NCBI RefSeq assembly: GCF_004339465.1
Contig: NZ_SMFY01000004.1
Coordinates: 186,001 to 250,000, forward strand
DNA from: Ancylobacter aquaticus
GTDB taxonomy: Bacteria > Pseudomonadota > Alphaproteobacteria > Rhizobiales > Xanthobacteraceae
Direction of reading: 5' to 3'
Length of the DNA: 64,000 nucleotides
Part shown: piece after piece, positions 8,564-18,800 of the stretch
Numbering within the stretch: position 1 is the stretch's first letter
How the letters are laid out: each line of letters begins with the position of its first letter
The notes under the pieces: generated by a model
Told to the model about the DNA's origin: nothing
Databases searched by the model: none
What the model saw: only the letters and a program-made list of their open reading frames with translations
Position numbers and translations under genes: made by a program

Positions 8564-9763
8564 ATGAGCGAGGCCTCCGCCTTTCGCACCCTCGATGACG
8601 CCGACGTCGCCAACAGGCGCGTGCTCGTGCGCGTCGACCTGAACGTGCCGGTCGATAATGGCCGCGTCACCGACGACACCCGCATCCAGGCCGTGCTGCC
8701 CACGATCCGCGAGATTTCCGACAAGGGCGGCAAGGTCATCCTGCTCGCCCATTTCGGCCGCCCCAAGGGCGAAGACCCCGCACTGTCGCTGGGCTTCCTC
8801 GCGGATGAGGTGGCGAGCCGCCTCGGCAAGCCGGTCGCCTTTGCCCCCGCCACCATCGGCCCCGTCGCCGAGGCCGCGGTGGCGAAGCTCCAGCCCGGCG
8901 AGGTGCTGCTGCTGGAAAACACCCGTTTCGACACGCGGGAAGAGAAGAACGACCCGGATTTCGTGGCGGCGCTGGCCAGCCTCGGCGACCTCTATGTCAA
9001 CGACGCCTTCGCCACCGCCCACCGCGCCCATGCGTCCACCGAGGGCCTCGCGCACACGCTGCCCGCCTTTGCCGGCCGCTGCATGCAGGAAGAGATCGAG
9101 GCGCTGGCCAAGGCGCTGGAAAAGCCCGAGCGCCCGGTGCTCGCCGTCGTCGGCGGCGCCAAGGTGTCCTCCAAGCTGGACCTGCTCGGCAATCTCGTCG
9201 CCAAGGTCGACATTCTGGTGATCGGCGGCGGCATGGCCAACACCTTCCTCGCCGCGCAGGGCAGACAAGTCGGCAAGTCGCTGTGCGAGCATGACCTCGC
9301 CGGAACCGCGCTGGAAATCCTCGACAAGGCCAAGGCCGCCGGCTGCACCATCGTGCTGCCGGTCGACGCGCTGGCCGCAACCGAATTCAAGGCCAACGCG
9401 CCGCACCGCGTCGCCTCGGTCGACGACATCCGGCCGGACGAGATGATGCTCGATGCCGGCCCGGCCTCGGTCGAGAACGTTGTGGCCCGGCTGAAAGACG
9501 CGAAGACCGTCGTCTGGAACGGCCCCTTCGGCGCCTTCGAGCTGCCGCCCTTCGACACTGCGACCGTCGCGGTCGCCAAGGCAGCGGCGGAACTCACGGA
9601 TGCCGGGAGACTTCTGTCGGTAGCGGGCGGCGGCGACACTGTCGCGGCCCTCAACCATGCCGGGGTGGCGGAGCGCTTCACCTATGTGTCGACAGCGGGC
9701 GGCGCCTTCCTCGAATGGCTTGAGGGCAAGCCCCTGCCGGGCGTCGAGGCCCTGAGACGTTGA
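8564..9763 (+). CDS. pgk: phosphoglycerate kinase
   Basis: 399 residues, standard length. The N-terminal signature VRVDLNVPV at 22-30, AHFGRPKGE near 62-70, the substrate-binding [13 protein letters not shown], and the nucleotide-binding [10 protein letters not shown] near the C-terminus are all present. It transfers phosphate between 1,3-bisphosphoglycerate and [12 protein letters not shown] ribosome site precedes the ATG. It lies between gap and fba on the same strand and completes the triose section of the pathway with them. Confidence 0.97.
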   Translation: MSEASAFRTLDDADVANRRVLVRVDLNVPVDNGRVTDDTRIQAVLPTIREISDKGGKVILLAHFGRPKGEDPALSLGFLADEVASRLGKPVAFAPATIGPVAEAAVAKLQPGEVLLLENTRFDTREEKNDPDFVAALASLGDLYVNDAFATAHRAHASTEGLAHTLPAFAGRCMQEEIEALAKALEKPERPVLAVVGGAKVSSKLDLLGNLVAKVDILVIGGGMANTFLAAQGRQVGKSLCEHDLAGTALEILDKAKAAGCTIVLPVDALAATEFKANAPHRVASVDDIRPDEMMLDAGPASVENVVARLKDAKTVVWNGPFGAFELPPFDTATVAVAKAAAELTDAGRLLSVAGGGDTVAALNHAGVAERFTYVSTAGGAFLEWLEGKPLPGVEALRR

Positions 9764-9771
9764 ACGACGCC

Positions 9772-9812
9772 CGGGCGGCGCGCGGTCCCCTCATTCGGGT
9801 TCGCGCCGCCCG
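9772..9812. repeat. inverted repeat between pgk and fba
   Basis: An 11-bp perfect stem (9772-9782 with 9802-9812) encloses a 19-base loop directly after pgk. There is no T-run. It resembles the other intercistronic hairpins of this cluster and may separate pgk and fba messages. Confidence 0.5.
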
Positions 9813-9892
9813 GTGCTAGTATCCGATCGGTCCGGCCCCGCGTTCCATCCGGCTGCGGTGCCGGCCGGTCTGTTTCGCGCGGGAGAGAGAGA

Positions 9893-10915
9893 ATGACGGC
9901 AAGCCTGGAAGAGGTGGCGTTCAAGCTGGCAGCGGGGGGCAAGGGCCTGCTGGCGGCGGATGAAAGCGCCAGCACCATCAAGAAACGCTTCGATGCCATC
10001 GGCGTCGAGTCGACGGAGGAAAACCGCCGCGATTACCGCGAGATGCTGTTCCGCTCCGAGGCGATGACCCAGTATATTTCGGGCGTCATCCTGTTCGACG
10101 AGACCATCCGCCAGAACGCCAAGGACGGCACGCCGCTGGTCAAGCTGATCGAGGCCGCAGGCTCCATCCCGGGCATCAAGGTCGACCTCAGCGCCAAGCC
10201 GCAGCCGGGCTGCCCCGGCGAGACGATCACCGAAGGGCTCGACGGCCTCGCTGGCCGCTTCAAGGAATATTACGACCTCGGCGCCCGCTTCGCGAAGTGG
10301 CGCGCGGTGATCGACATCGGCCAGCACATTCCCAGCTACACCTCGATCCTCGCCAATGCGCAGGCGCTCGCGCGCTATGCCGCGCTGGCGCAGCAGGCGG
10401 GCATCGTGCCGATCGTCGAGCCGGAGGTGCTTATGGACGGCGACCACGACATCGACCGCTGCTACGACGTGACCGAATGGGTGCTGAAGGAAGTGTTCCA
10501 GCAGCTCTTCTATGGCCGCGTGAAGCTGGAAGGCATGGTGCTGAAGCCGAACATGGTCATCGCCGGCCGCAAGTCGCAGAAGCAGGCCTCGGTCGCGGAA
10601 GTGGCGGAGAAGACCGCCCGCTGCCTCAAGAACTGCGTGCCCTCGGCTGTCCCCAGCGTCGCCTTCCTCTCCGGCGGCCAGTCGGACGAGGAGGCCACCG
10701 CCCATCTCGACGCGATGATCCGCAATGGCGGGTTGCCGTGGAACCTCACCTTCTCGTATGGCCGCGCTCTGCAGGCCGCGCCGCAGAAGGCTTGGTCCGG
10801 CAAGCCGGAGAACGTCGCCGCCGGCCAGGCCGCCTTCACCCACCGAGCGAAGATGAACTATCTCGCCGCGCTGGGCCAGTGGACGCCGGAAATCGAGCAT
10901 CAGAAGGCGGCCTGA
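9893..10915 (+). CDS. fba: fructose-bisphosphate aldolase, class I
   Basis: 340 residues, the eukaryote-like class I type rather than the metal-dependent class II enzyme. The Schiff-base lysine is Lys218 in LEGMVLKPN, and the N-terminal LLAADESASTIKKRF and phosphate-binding SGGQS elements are clear. It cleaves fructose-1,6-bisphosphate to dihydroxyacetone phosphate and glyceraldehyde-3-phosphate. A purine-rich GGGAGAGAGAG ribosome site precedes the ATG. It is the last gene of the tkt-gap-pgk-fba cluster and is followed by a strong terminator. Confidence 0.96.
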   Translation: MTASLEEVAFKLAAGGKGLLAADESASTIKKRFDAIGVESTEENRRDYREMLFRSEAMTQYISGVILFDETIRQNAKDGTPLVKLIEAAGSIPGIKVDLSAKPQPGCPGETITEGLDGLAGRFKEYYDLGARFAKWRAVIDIGQHIPSYTSILANAQALARYAALAQQAGIVPIVEPEVLMDGDHDIDRCYDVTEWVLKEVFQQLFYGRVKLEGMVLKPNMVIAGRKSQKQASVAEVAEKTARCLKNCVPSAVPSVAFLSGGQSDEEATAHLDAMIRNGGLPWNLTFSYGRALQAAPQKAWSGKPENVAAGQAAFTHRAKMNYLAALGQWTPEIEHQKAA

Positions 10916-10946
10916 ACGGCCTGGCCTGACGCTTCACCAAGACGCG

Positions 10947-10977
10947 AACGCCGCCCCGGAGGGCGGCGTTTTTGTTT
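10947..10977 (+). terminator. intrinsic terminator after fba
   Basis: A perfect 10-bp stem (AACGCCGCCC with GGGCGGCGTT) has a CGGA tetraloop and is followed by TTTTTGTTT. It closes the carbon-metabolism cluster. Confidence 0.92.
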
Positions 10978-10987
10978 GCTCCCGCCG

Positions 10988-11019
10988 GAAAAAAGAACGC
11001 CGCCCCCGGGAGGGCGGCG
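10988..11019 (-). terminator. intrinsic terminator for the leftward secreted-protein gene
   Basis: On the minus strand an 8-bp stem (11019-11012 with 11005-10998) and 6-base loop are followed by TTCTTTTTT. It faces the fba terminator at a distance of about 30 bases, so the two convergent transcripts have separate stop signals with nearly identical stems. Confidence 0.85.
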
Positions 11020-11051
11020 CTTACTATCGTCAAACCTAGGCGAAGCTGGCC

Positions 11052-13568
11052 TCAGCGGCGCCCGCCACCGAAGCCGCCGCCGCCACGGAAGCCGCCGCCA
11101 AAGCCACCACCACCAAAGCTGTCGTGGAAACCACCGCCGTAGCCGCCAAAGCCGCCGCCATAATGGTCGCCGCCGAACCCGCCATAGCCGCCGGCGCGGG
11201 CGAAGCTGTCGGCACGCGCGTCGCCATAGCCCTGATACTGGCGCTGCTGGTTCAGCCGGTCGATCTGGCCCGCATCGGTGTCACCCTTCCAGCCGTCGAT
11301 GGACTGGTGCTGCCAGCCATTATTGGCGTCGTATTGATGAATCGAGCCGTCATGGTCGGTGTAGACCTTGCCATTGTTCCAGGCCACGGCATTGCCGGTC
11401 TTGGCATTGCCGGCGACGCCGCGGCTGTCGACGCTGACATGGCCGTCATTGTCGACGACGCCGGTCTGCGAGGCATGGCCGACACCCGTCGTCGGGTTGT
11501 AGCCCGCTGATTCGCGCCCGGCGACGGCGTTGCCCGTATAGGCATTGCCCGCCACGCCGGCGCGCGCCTCGCCATGGGCGCCGGTATAGGGATTGAAGAA
11601 GGCGGCCGAGCGCCCGGCGGCATAGTTGCCGGTCCAGGGGTTGAAGGCGGCGCCGGAGCGGCCGGCGAAGCCCGTGCCCCAGCCGGTCACGCCATGTACG
11701 GCGTTGGCGCCCCAGGCGGTACCATAGGGGCCGACACCCCAGGCATGGTCCCAGGTCGCCGCGCCGCCCCACGCGCCATAGATGTTGGTGCGGGCGATGT
11801 CGACGCCGGCCCAGGGACCGCCCCAGGGGCCGGGCCGCCAATAGGGCCCCCACCAGGGATACATGGCGCCCCAGCCGAAGGCGGCGTCGTAGCCGAAGCC
11901 GAAACCGTCGGTCCAGGCGAAGGCCGCGTCATAGCCATAGGTGGCGGGGCAGCCATACCAGAAGGAGCCGATATAGCCGACGCAGTTATAGCCGGTGCCA
12001 TAGACCACCGTGCCGCCGGGCTCGATCACCACGCCCATATAGCCGGGCGTGTAGCCAACTGTGACCACATCCGCCGTCGAGGCGTAGACCCGCACATAGG
12101 TGACATAATGGAGCGGCGAGGACACCGGGATGGTGTAGATCGCGTCCGGCACCACGTCGGAGACCACCCACGGGCCGGTCGGTGTCGTCGAGACGAACCA
12201 CGCCCCCTGGAACAGCGCGTAGTAGCGGCCCGGGTCGAGCTGGATGACCGGCGTGCGGGTGTTCACCGCGGAGGCCAGGATGGTGCCCTTGATCGGCTCG
12301 AATTTCGGGGCCCCGCCGTCATACTGGATCGCCAGTTGGGTGTCGCGCTTGATGGTGGCGGTCTGCGGCACGGTGGCGGCAATCGCCGCCTCCTTGGCCT
12401 GCGGCGTACCGGGCACCGCGACCAGCGCATTGGCCGCCGGGTCGGTCGGTGCGATCTTGGCGAAGCCGGCCGGCAGGCTGGTGCCGGGCACGAAGCTCCA
12501 CGGGCCGGCAAAGCCGGCGGCACGGAACCAGCGGCCGGAAACCAGCACATAGTACTGGTTGCTGTCGGGATCGAGGATGATCGCGTGGTCGGCATTGCTG
12601 ACGCGCAGCAGCGAGGTGCCGCCCACCGGCGTCATCTGCGGCGCGCCGGCGGTGATGACGAGCTCGGTCGGGGTGGTCGAGACGATGATCGCCGGCGGCG
12701 TTGCCGGCTTCTGGCCGTTGGCCGGCAGCATGGTCTGCGCCGGCTCCTCATAGGTCGCGGTGCTGCCGGCAGCCTCCAGCGCAGGGTCCGGCTGCGCGGT
12801 CACGGTCCACGGACCCTCGACGGCAGGCGCCTGATACCAGGTTCCCGCGGCCTGCAGGTGATAGAGGCCGGCGCCGTCGACCAGCATCAGCGGCTGGGTG
12901 TTGACGATGCGCTGGAAGCCCTGCACCCCGTCGATCGGCCGGGGTACCGGCTGGCCGGCGACGAGCACGAGCAGGGTCGGCGTCTCAGCGAAGACCATGC
13001 GGGGCGGCGTGTTCTCCACCGGCTGCGTCATCTCCTTGTCGAGCTGCTTGGTCGCGGCATAGCTGGTCATCAGATGATCGAGGGCGAAGGTCATGCCCTG
13101 CGGCGAAATGCGCGACTGCAGCGCGGCCAGCAGCACCGAATCCTGCGCGGCATCGGTCGGCACGTCCACCGAGGTGATGCGGATATTGCTCAGCTGCGCC
13201 AGCTTGGACGGCTTGTCGATCGCCACCCGCGCGGTGAAGCGGGCAAGGCCATAGGTCGGGCCGGCCGCCGGGGCGGCGGAGGCACCAGAGGCGGCGGAGG
13301 GGGCATCGGCCGGCTTCGGCCCGATGGCGACGGCGGCACGGCCAGTAATCTGATCGCCGTTCCACTGCTCGATCATCGGCTGATAGACCTGCAGCAGCTT
13401 GTCGCCGAGGTCGAAACTACGCGGCCAGGCCAATGCCGGCGGGATGGCGGAGGCCGGGGCGGTCGCGGTCGCGGCGGCCGGAGCGGCCGGCTGCTGCGCG
13501 AGGGCCGGCGTGACGCTTAGAGCGAGCACCGCCGCAAGCGCGGCAGCAGGATGAGGATGGTGGCGCAT
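11052..13568 (-). CDS. large secreted repeat protein, function unknown
   Basis: 838 residues from the ATG that gives a clean signal peptide (hydrophobic ALAAVLALSV, cleavage near ALAQQ). The first half contains three related units of the form YxLxxxGxWYxAxxxxGPW (LYHLQAAGTWYQAP..., QYYVLVSGRWFRAA..., RYYALFQGAWFVST...). It is followed by a Tyr/Gly/Trp-rich region (YGYDAAF, WWGPYWRPGPWGG), a stretch of NAYTGN/NPYTGAHG-like repeats, and a C-terminal tail of GGFGGG repeats ending GGGRR. Similar proteins are often labelled carbohydrate-binding family V/XII-like, but no catalytic motif is visible. It is probably exported and perhaps surface-associated. It stands alone with its own terminator. Confidence 0.8.
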   Translation of the reverse strand: MRHHPHPAAALAAVLALSVTPALAQQPAAPAAATATAPASAIPPALAWPRSFDLGDKLLQVYQPMIEQWNGDQITGRAAVAIGPKPADAPSAASGASAAPAAGPTYGLARFTARVAIDKPSKLAQLSNIRITSVDVPTDAAQDSVLLAALQSRISPQGMTFALDHLMTSYAATKQLDKEMTQPVENTPPRMVFAETPTLLVLVAGQPVPRPIDGVQGFQRIVNTQPLMLVDGAGLYHLQAAGTWYQAPAVEGPWTVTAQPDPALEAAGSTATYEEPAQTMLPANGQKPATPPAIIVSTTPTELVITAGAPQMTPVGGTSLLRVSNADHAIILDPDSNQYYVLVSGRWFRAAGFAGPWSFVPGTSLPAGFAKIAPTDPAANALVAVPGTPQAKEAAIAATVPQTATIKRDTQLAIQYDGGAPKFEPIKGTILASAVNTRTPVIQLDPGRYYALFQGAWFVSTTPTGPWVVSDVVPDAIYTIPVSSPLHYVTYVRVYASTADVVTVGYTPGYMGVVIEPGGTVVYGTGYNCVGYIGSFWYGCPATYGYDAAFAWTDGFGFGYDAAFGWGAMYPWWGPYWRPGPWGGPWAGVDIARTNIYGAWGGAATWDHAWGVGPYGTAWGANAVHGVTGWGTGFAGRSGAAFNPWTGNYAAGRSAAFFNPYTGAHGEARAGVAGNAYTGNAVAGRESAGYNPTTGVGHASQTGVVDNDGHVSVDSRGVAGNAKTGNAVAWNNGKVYTDHDGSIHQYDANNGWQHQSIDGWKGDTDAGQIDRLNQQRQYQGYGDARADSFARAGGYGGFGGDHYGGGFGGYGGGFHDSFGGGGFGGGFRGGGGFGGGRR

Positions 13569-13882
13569 ATTTCCCCCAACGGGCAGCAACAAATGCGGAT
13601 ACAGGCAAACACGCCCGGCCAACCAGTATCACCGCCGTTTCGCGTCGATAAGACGTCGATAAGACATAGTCCCGTGAAACCTGTCGCGACCCGAAATGAC
13701 GGGAGAAGAGAACGCCGTCAAAATGTTACCGCATTGAGGCAGAGCGATGCCGTCCTTCGTTCCCGGCGCCGTCACTGGACCGGCAAGGGCCGAGCGCGCT
13801 AGACAGACAGGCGCGCGTGCCGTGCTTTCGCCGCCATCCTGCACGATGGCTTCCCCATGGCTCGTCACAAGACTGTTCCCTG
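13569..13882. promoter_or_regulatory. divergent promoter region between the secreted protein and the ThiE-like gene
   Basis: This 314-base gap separates outward-facing genes. It contains a perfect tandem 11-mer, GTCGATAAGAC, at 13644-13654 and 13655-13665. The sequence near 13712-13735 is less GC-rich. I recognised no RNA gene and no firm -35/-10 pair. Confidence 0.5.
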
Positions 13883-14542
13883 ATGGCTCGTTCCTCCACC
13901 CGCTCCGATTCCACGCCGACCCGACTGGCGCCTCGCCTCTATGTGCTCGTACCGGCCCTGGCCGATCCGGCCGGCATCGCGGCGCAAGCCGAGGCGCTCC
14001 GCCAGGCCGCGCAGGAGGTCGACATCGCCGCCGTGCTGCTGCGCCCGTTGGATGGCGCGGCGGCTCAGGCTTTGGGGCCGCTGCTTGATGCCAGCCACGC
14101 CATCGGCGCCGCCGGGATCGTGGACGGCAATCCCGCACTCGTTGCCACCCTTGGCGCCGACGGCGCTCATTTCGACGAGGCGGCAGCGCTGAAAAGCGCC
14201 GCGCCGACGCTGCGGCCCGACGGTATCGCCGGCGCAGGCGGCCTGCGCACCAAGCACGACGCCATGACGGCGGCGGAAAACGGTGCCGATTATGTGATGT
14301 TCGGCGAGCCGGACGCCGAGGGGCGCCGCCCGCCCTTCGAGGTGACGCTGGAGCGCACCGAATGGTGGGCGCAGCTCTTCGAGCCGCCCTGCGTCGGCTA
14401 TGCCCGCACGCTGGACGAGGTGGCGGCGCTTGTCGCCGTGGGAGCCGACTTCGTGGCCGTGGACACGCTGGTCTTCGAGGCACCGCGCGACGGCGCCCGC
14501 GCTCTGGCCGAGCGGTTGGCCGCCATCGGAGAGGCCTCCTGA
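13883..14542 (+). CDS. thiamine-phosphate synthase family protein (ThiE-like), divergent
   Basis: 219 residues from the ATG chosen here; an upstream in-frame ATG would add 22 low-quality residues. A TIM-barrel pattern like ThiE is visible: RLYVLVPALADP at the N-terminus, GADGAHFDE in the middle, GLRTKHDAMTAAENGADYVMFG for the phosphate-binding region, and GADFVAVD near the end. Several positions normally strict in ThiE, such as the VHLGQ motif, are altered, so it may not make thiamine phosphate. It overlaps the next gene by one base. The fba / ThiE-like / Sel1 order recurs in this order of bacteria as far as I recall. Confidence 0.7.
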   Translation: MARSSTRSDSTPTRLAPRLYVLVPALADPAGIAAQAEALRQAAQEVDIAAVLLRPLDGAAAQALGPLLDASHAIGAAGIVDGNPALVATLGADGAHFDEAAALKSAAPTLRPDGIAGAGGLRTKHDAMTAAENGADYVMFGEPDAEGRRPPFEVTLERTEWWAQLFEPPCVGYARTLDEVAALVAVGADFVAVDTLVFEAPRDGARALAERLAAIGEAS

Positions 14543-15621
14543 TGCGACCGGCCCGCCCGCCCGGCCGCCATATGGCGCGATCCTTGGCCCGAGGTTGGGC
14601 GATCCCGGTCGGCCTGCTGCTGGCGCATCTGGCAGGGGTCGGGCCGTGGGGCGCCGCACAGGCGCAGTCCCCCTCACTGGCCGCGACATCCCCCGCCGCG
14701 ACCCCGGGCGCGGCAAAAACGGCCGCGCCGAATCCTGCGGTGCCTAGAATGGGCCCGCCAAGGACCATGGCCCCTTCAGGCGTCGACCCCGACCCGGCTT
14801 TCACCGCCTATCAGCGCGGCCGGTACCGCACGGCGCTGGACCTCGCGGTCAGCCGCGCCAATGCCCAAGGCGACCCGGTCTCCATGACGCTGGCGGCGGA
14901 ACTGCTCTCCCAGGGCTATGGGGTACGCCAGAACCCGACGGTAGCACGCGAATGGTACGAGGCGGCGGCGGCGAAGGGTAATCCCGACGCGCTTTTCACC
15001 CTTGGCGCCATTCTCATGGCCTCGCCCTCGGCCGCTAACAAGGATCAGGCGGTCGACTTCTTCCGCCGGGCCGCCGAAAACGGCAATGCCCGCGCCGCCT
15101 ATAATCTCGGGCTCGTCTATCTCCAGGGCCAGGTCGCGCCGAAGGAGCCGGCCATTGCCGCCGAATGGTTCAAGCGCGGGGCCGAGAGCGACCAGCCGGA
15201 CGCCCTCTACGCGCTTGCGACGCTCTACCGCGACGGCAATGGCGTTCCGCAGGACCCTGTCGAATCGGCCCGGCTGCTGCAGCGCGCCAGCGAGATCGGC
15301 AACGACGTCGCCACCACCGAACTTGCCATCGTCGTGTTCAACGGCACGGGCGTGCCGAAGGACGAGGAGCGTGCCGCCGCACTTTTCCGCAAGGCGGCGC
15401 TGCAGGGAAACGCCATCGCGCAGAACCGCTACGCCCGTATCCTCTCCGCCGGACGCGGCGCTCCCAAGGACGTGATCGCTGCCGCCTCCTGGCATCTCGC
15501 CGCCAAGGCGCAGAAGCTCGATGATCCGATGCTCGACAAGCTGGTCGCCTCTCTCACTCCCGAACAGCGCGCGCAGGCACAAACGCGCATCAAGCCATGG
15601 ACGCCCGCCCCGGCCTATTAG
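14542..15621 (+). CDS. secreted Sel1-repeat (SLR/TPR-like) protein
   Basis: 359 residues. A signal peptide is seen (hydrophobic IPVGLLLAHLAGV, cleavage near AQAQ) followed by a Pro/Ala-rich linker. About six Sel1-like helical repeats follow, for example AREWYEAAAAKGNPDALFTL, AVDFFRRAAENGNARAAYNL, AAEWFKRGAESDQPDALYAL and AALFRKAALQGNAIAQ. Sel1 repeats form a curved solenoid used for protein binding, here presumably in the periplasm. The start overlaps the stop of the ThiE-like gene by one base, so the two are probably one transcript. The partner is unknown. Confidence 0.85.
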   Translation: MRPARPPGRHMARSLARGWAIPVGLLLAHLAGVGPWGAAQAQSPSLAATSPAATPGAAKTAAPNPAVPRMGPPRTMAPSGVDPDPAFTAYQRGRYRTALDLAVSRANAQGDPVSMTLAAELLSQGYGVRQNPTVAREWYEAAAAKGNPDALFTLGAILMASPSAANKDQAVDFFRRAAENGNARAAYNLGLVYLQGQVAPKEPAIAAEWFKRGAESDQPDALYALATLYRDGNGVPQDPVESARLLQRASEIGNDVATTELAIVVFNGTGVPKDEERAAALFRKAALQGNAIAQNRYARILSAGRGAPKDVIAAASWHLAAKAQKLDDPMLDKLVASLTPEQRAQAQTRIKPWTPAPAY

Positions 15622-15804
15622 CCGGGCGTGGCGTTTTCGATAACGAGCCGGTTGCGGGGGGCGGGCCATCCTTTCCACCCCGACGGAAGCGCAGGGCGCG
15701 GAGTTCCCGCCTTGCTCATGCCGCCGGGCACCTTTACTCATCGTGGCGCTTCGCCGTCGGGAGCCGGCGGCGCGGCGTTCAAGGCAGCCTTCTGGGGATT
15801 TCGT

Positions 15805-18800
15805 TTGGTCATCGCTCGTCCAGTGCCGTCGCGGGTAACACCGCGTCCTACCTCCCGCCGGCCGGCCCTCGCCCGGGCGTTCGCGGTGGTGGCGGCGCTG
15901 CTGTTCGCGATGCTCGCGCTGGGCGTGCCGGGCGCCCGCGCGTTGGAGGCGGTGGCAATCCGGCTCGACGCCCCGGTGGTCGACCTCGCCCCTGCCATCG
16001 AGCGCCGCACCAGCGACACCGACCGCATTCAGGTCTCCACCGTGCCCGGCGCCGATGGCATCGTCCGCCGCATCGAGGTGCGCTCGGTCGCAACCGGGCC
16101 GAATGGCAGCAAATGGGCCGTCTTCGCCCTCGCCAACAACACCGACGAGCAGGTCGACCGGCTGATCGTCGCCCCGCATTACCGTATGGTCGGCTCGGGC
16201 GTGTTCTGGCCGGATCTCGGCAATCGCCGCATTCTCAACGTGACGACGAGCCAGGGCTTCCGCCCCGAATTGCAGAACGCCCCCGATGCCGACGTGTTTT
16301 TCCTCACGCTCGACCCCGGCACCACGGTGACGCTGGTGGCCGAACTCGGCGATGGCGGCCTGCCGCAGCTCTATCTGTGGGAACCGGAAGCCTACAAGGA
16401 CAAGGTCAACAGCTTCACCCTCTACAACGGCATCGTCATCGGCATTGCCGGCCTTCTCGCGCTCTTCCTCACCATCCTGTTCGTGGTGAAGGGCAGCGTG
16501 ATGTTCCCGGCGGCGGCAGCGCTCGCCTGGGCGGTGCTTGGCTATATCGGCCTCGATTTCGGCTTCTGGTCGAAAGTGTTCGGCATCTCGCCGCTGGCGC
16601 AGCAATTCTGGCGCGCGGCGGGCGAGGCGATCCTCGCCGCGACGCTGGTGGTGTTCCTGTTCGCCTATCTCAATCTCAACCGCTGGCATGTGCGCTACGC
16701 CCATGTCACCGCCGGCTGGCTGGTGTTCCTCGCCGCCATCGTCGGCCTCGCTCTGCTCGACCCCTCCGCCGCAGCCGGCATCGCCCGGCCGTCGCTGCTG
16801 GTCATCTCCTTCATGGGCTTCGGCGTCGTGGTCTGGCTGGCGCTGCATCGCTACGACCGGGCCGTGCTCATCATCCCGACACTGTTCCTGCTGGTCGTGT
16901 GGGTGATCACCGCCGGCATGGCGGTCTCGGGCCGCATCGGCAATGACCTTGTCGCCCCGGCCCTGCTCGGCGGCCTCGTGCTGATCGTGATGCTCATCGG
17001 CTTCACCGTGATGCAGCACGCCTTCGCCGGCATCGGCTCGGTCGCCGGCAGCGCGCAGGAACTGGAGCGCCGGGCGCTGGCGGTGGCCGGCTCGGGCGAT
17101 ATCGTCTGGGATTGGGACGTCGACACCGACCGCATCCATGTCAGCCCCGAGGCCGAGCACATGCTGGGCCTCAAGCAGGGGACGCTGGAGACCGAGGCCG
17201 CCGGCTGGCTCGACATCATCCATCCCGGCGACCGCGACCGCTTCCGCGCCACGCTGGACGGGCTGCTGGACCAGCGGCGCGGGCGCATCGACCAGGATTT
17301 CCGCCTGCGCGCGCATGACGGCCATTATCTCTGGTTCAACCTGCGCGCCCGGCCGGTGGTGGGCACCGATGGCGAAGTGGTGCGCTGCATCGGCACGCTT
17401 TCCGACGTCACCGACAGCCGGACCGCCGAGGAGCGCATGCTCCACGACGCGGTGCACGACAATCTGACCGGCCTGCCCAACCGCGAGCTGTTCCTCGATC
17501 GCGTCGCGGCCGCCAGCGGCCTTGCCCGCAGCGACGACCAGATACGCCCGACGGTGATGCTGATCGACCTCGACCGCTTCAAGCAGGTGAATGCCTCTCT
17601 CGGCATGCCGGCGGGCGATTCCATCCTGCTCACCGTCGCCCGCCGCCTGATGCGCCTGGTCAAGCAGCAGGACACGCTGGCGCGTCTGGGCAGCGACCAT
17701 TTCGCCCTGATCCTGCTCTCCGAGCGCGACCCCGAGCGCATCACCGCCTTCGCCGACACGCTGCGCCGCACGCTGCGCGCGCCCATCACATTTGGCGACC
17801 GCGAAATCTTCATCACCGCCTCCATCGGCCTGCTGCTCGCCGACGGCCAAAAGCGGACCCCGCTGGAGACGTTGAAGGACGCCGAACTGGCGATGTACTT
17901 CGCCAAGCGCGTCGGCGGCGACCGCATCGAGGTGTTCCGGCCCAACATGCGCACGCAGAAGCTCGACCGGCTGACGATGGAGCAGGACCTGCGGGACGCG
18001 CTGCAACGCGGCGAGATCAGCGTTCTCTACCAACCCATCGTCGACATCGCGACGCGCCGGATCGCCGGCTTTGAAGCGGTGATGCGCTGGCAGCACCCCA
18101 CGCTGGGGTCCATGGCCGCCATCGACTTCCGCGGCCTTGCGGAAGAATCGGGGCTGATTGTCGATCTCGGGCTTTTCGTGCTCGACACCGCCGCCCGTCA
18201 GCTCGGCGTGTGGCAGCGAACCCTGCGCGGCGAACCGATTTTCATCTCGGTCAACATCTCCTCGCGCCAGATGCTGCGCCACGACATGCTGCAGGACCTC
18301 AAGGCGGTGCTCGCCCGCAATGTCGTCGCCCCGGGCACGCTGAAGCTGGAGCTTTCCGAGTCGCTGGCGATGGAGAATCCGGAATATACGGCGCAGATCC
18401 TCCTGCGCATGCGCGAACTCGACGCCGGCCTGACGCTGGAAGATTTCGGCTCCGGCTATTCGGCGCTCGCCTATCTCCAACGCTTCCCGTTCGACAGCAT
18501 CAAGGTCGACCGCACCTTCACCAAGGCACTGGGCCGCAGCGGCAACAAGGCCCAGCGCCCCGTCATCCTGCGCACCATCGTCAACATGGCGCAGGATCTG
18601 GGCATGGACATCATTGCCGAAGGCGTCGAGACCGAGCAGGTTGCCGTCGCGCTCGGAAAGCTCGGCTGCCGCTATGGCCAGGGACGCTTCTTTGGCGAGG
18701 CGATGACGGCTGACGAGGCCCGCAAGCGCCTGCAGCCCGAGCAGCCACCCACCTCGCTTCTCGAACGCGGGCGCCAGTTGTCGCGCGGCGCCCGTGCAAG

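Noticed and set aside
11574-13520. A 648-codon open frame opposite the large secreted protein.
   Set aside because: The minus-strand gene has a signal peptide, repeats and a terminator; the plus-strand frame is Arg/Gly-rich without any motif.
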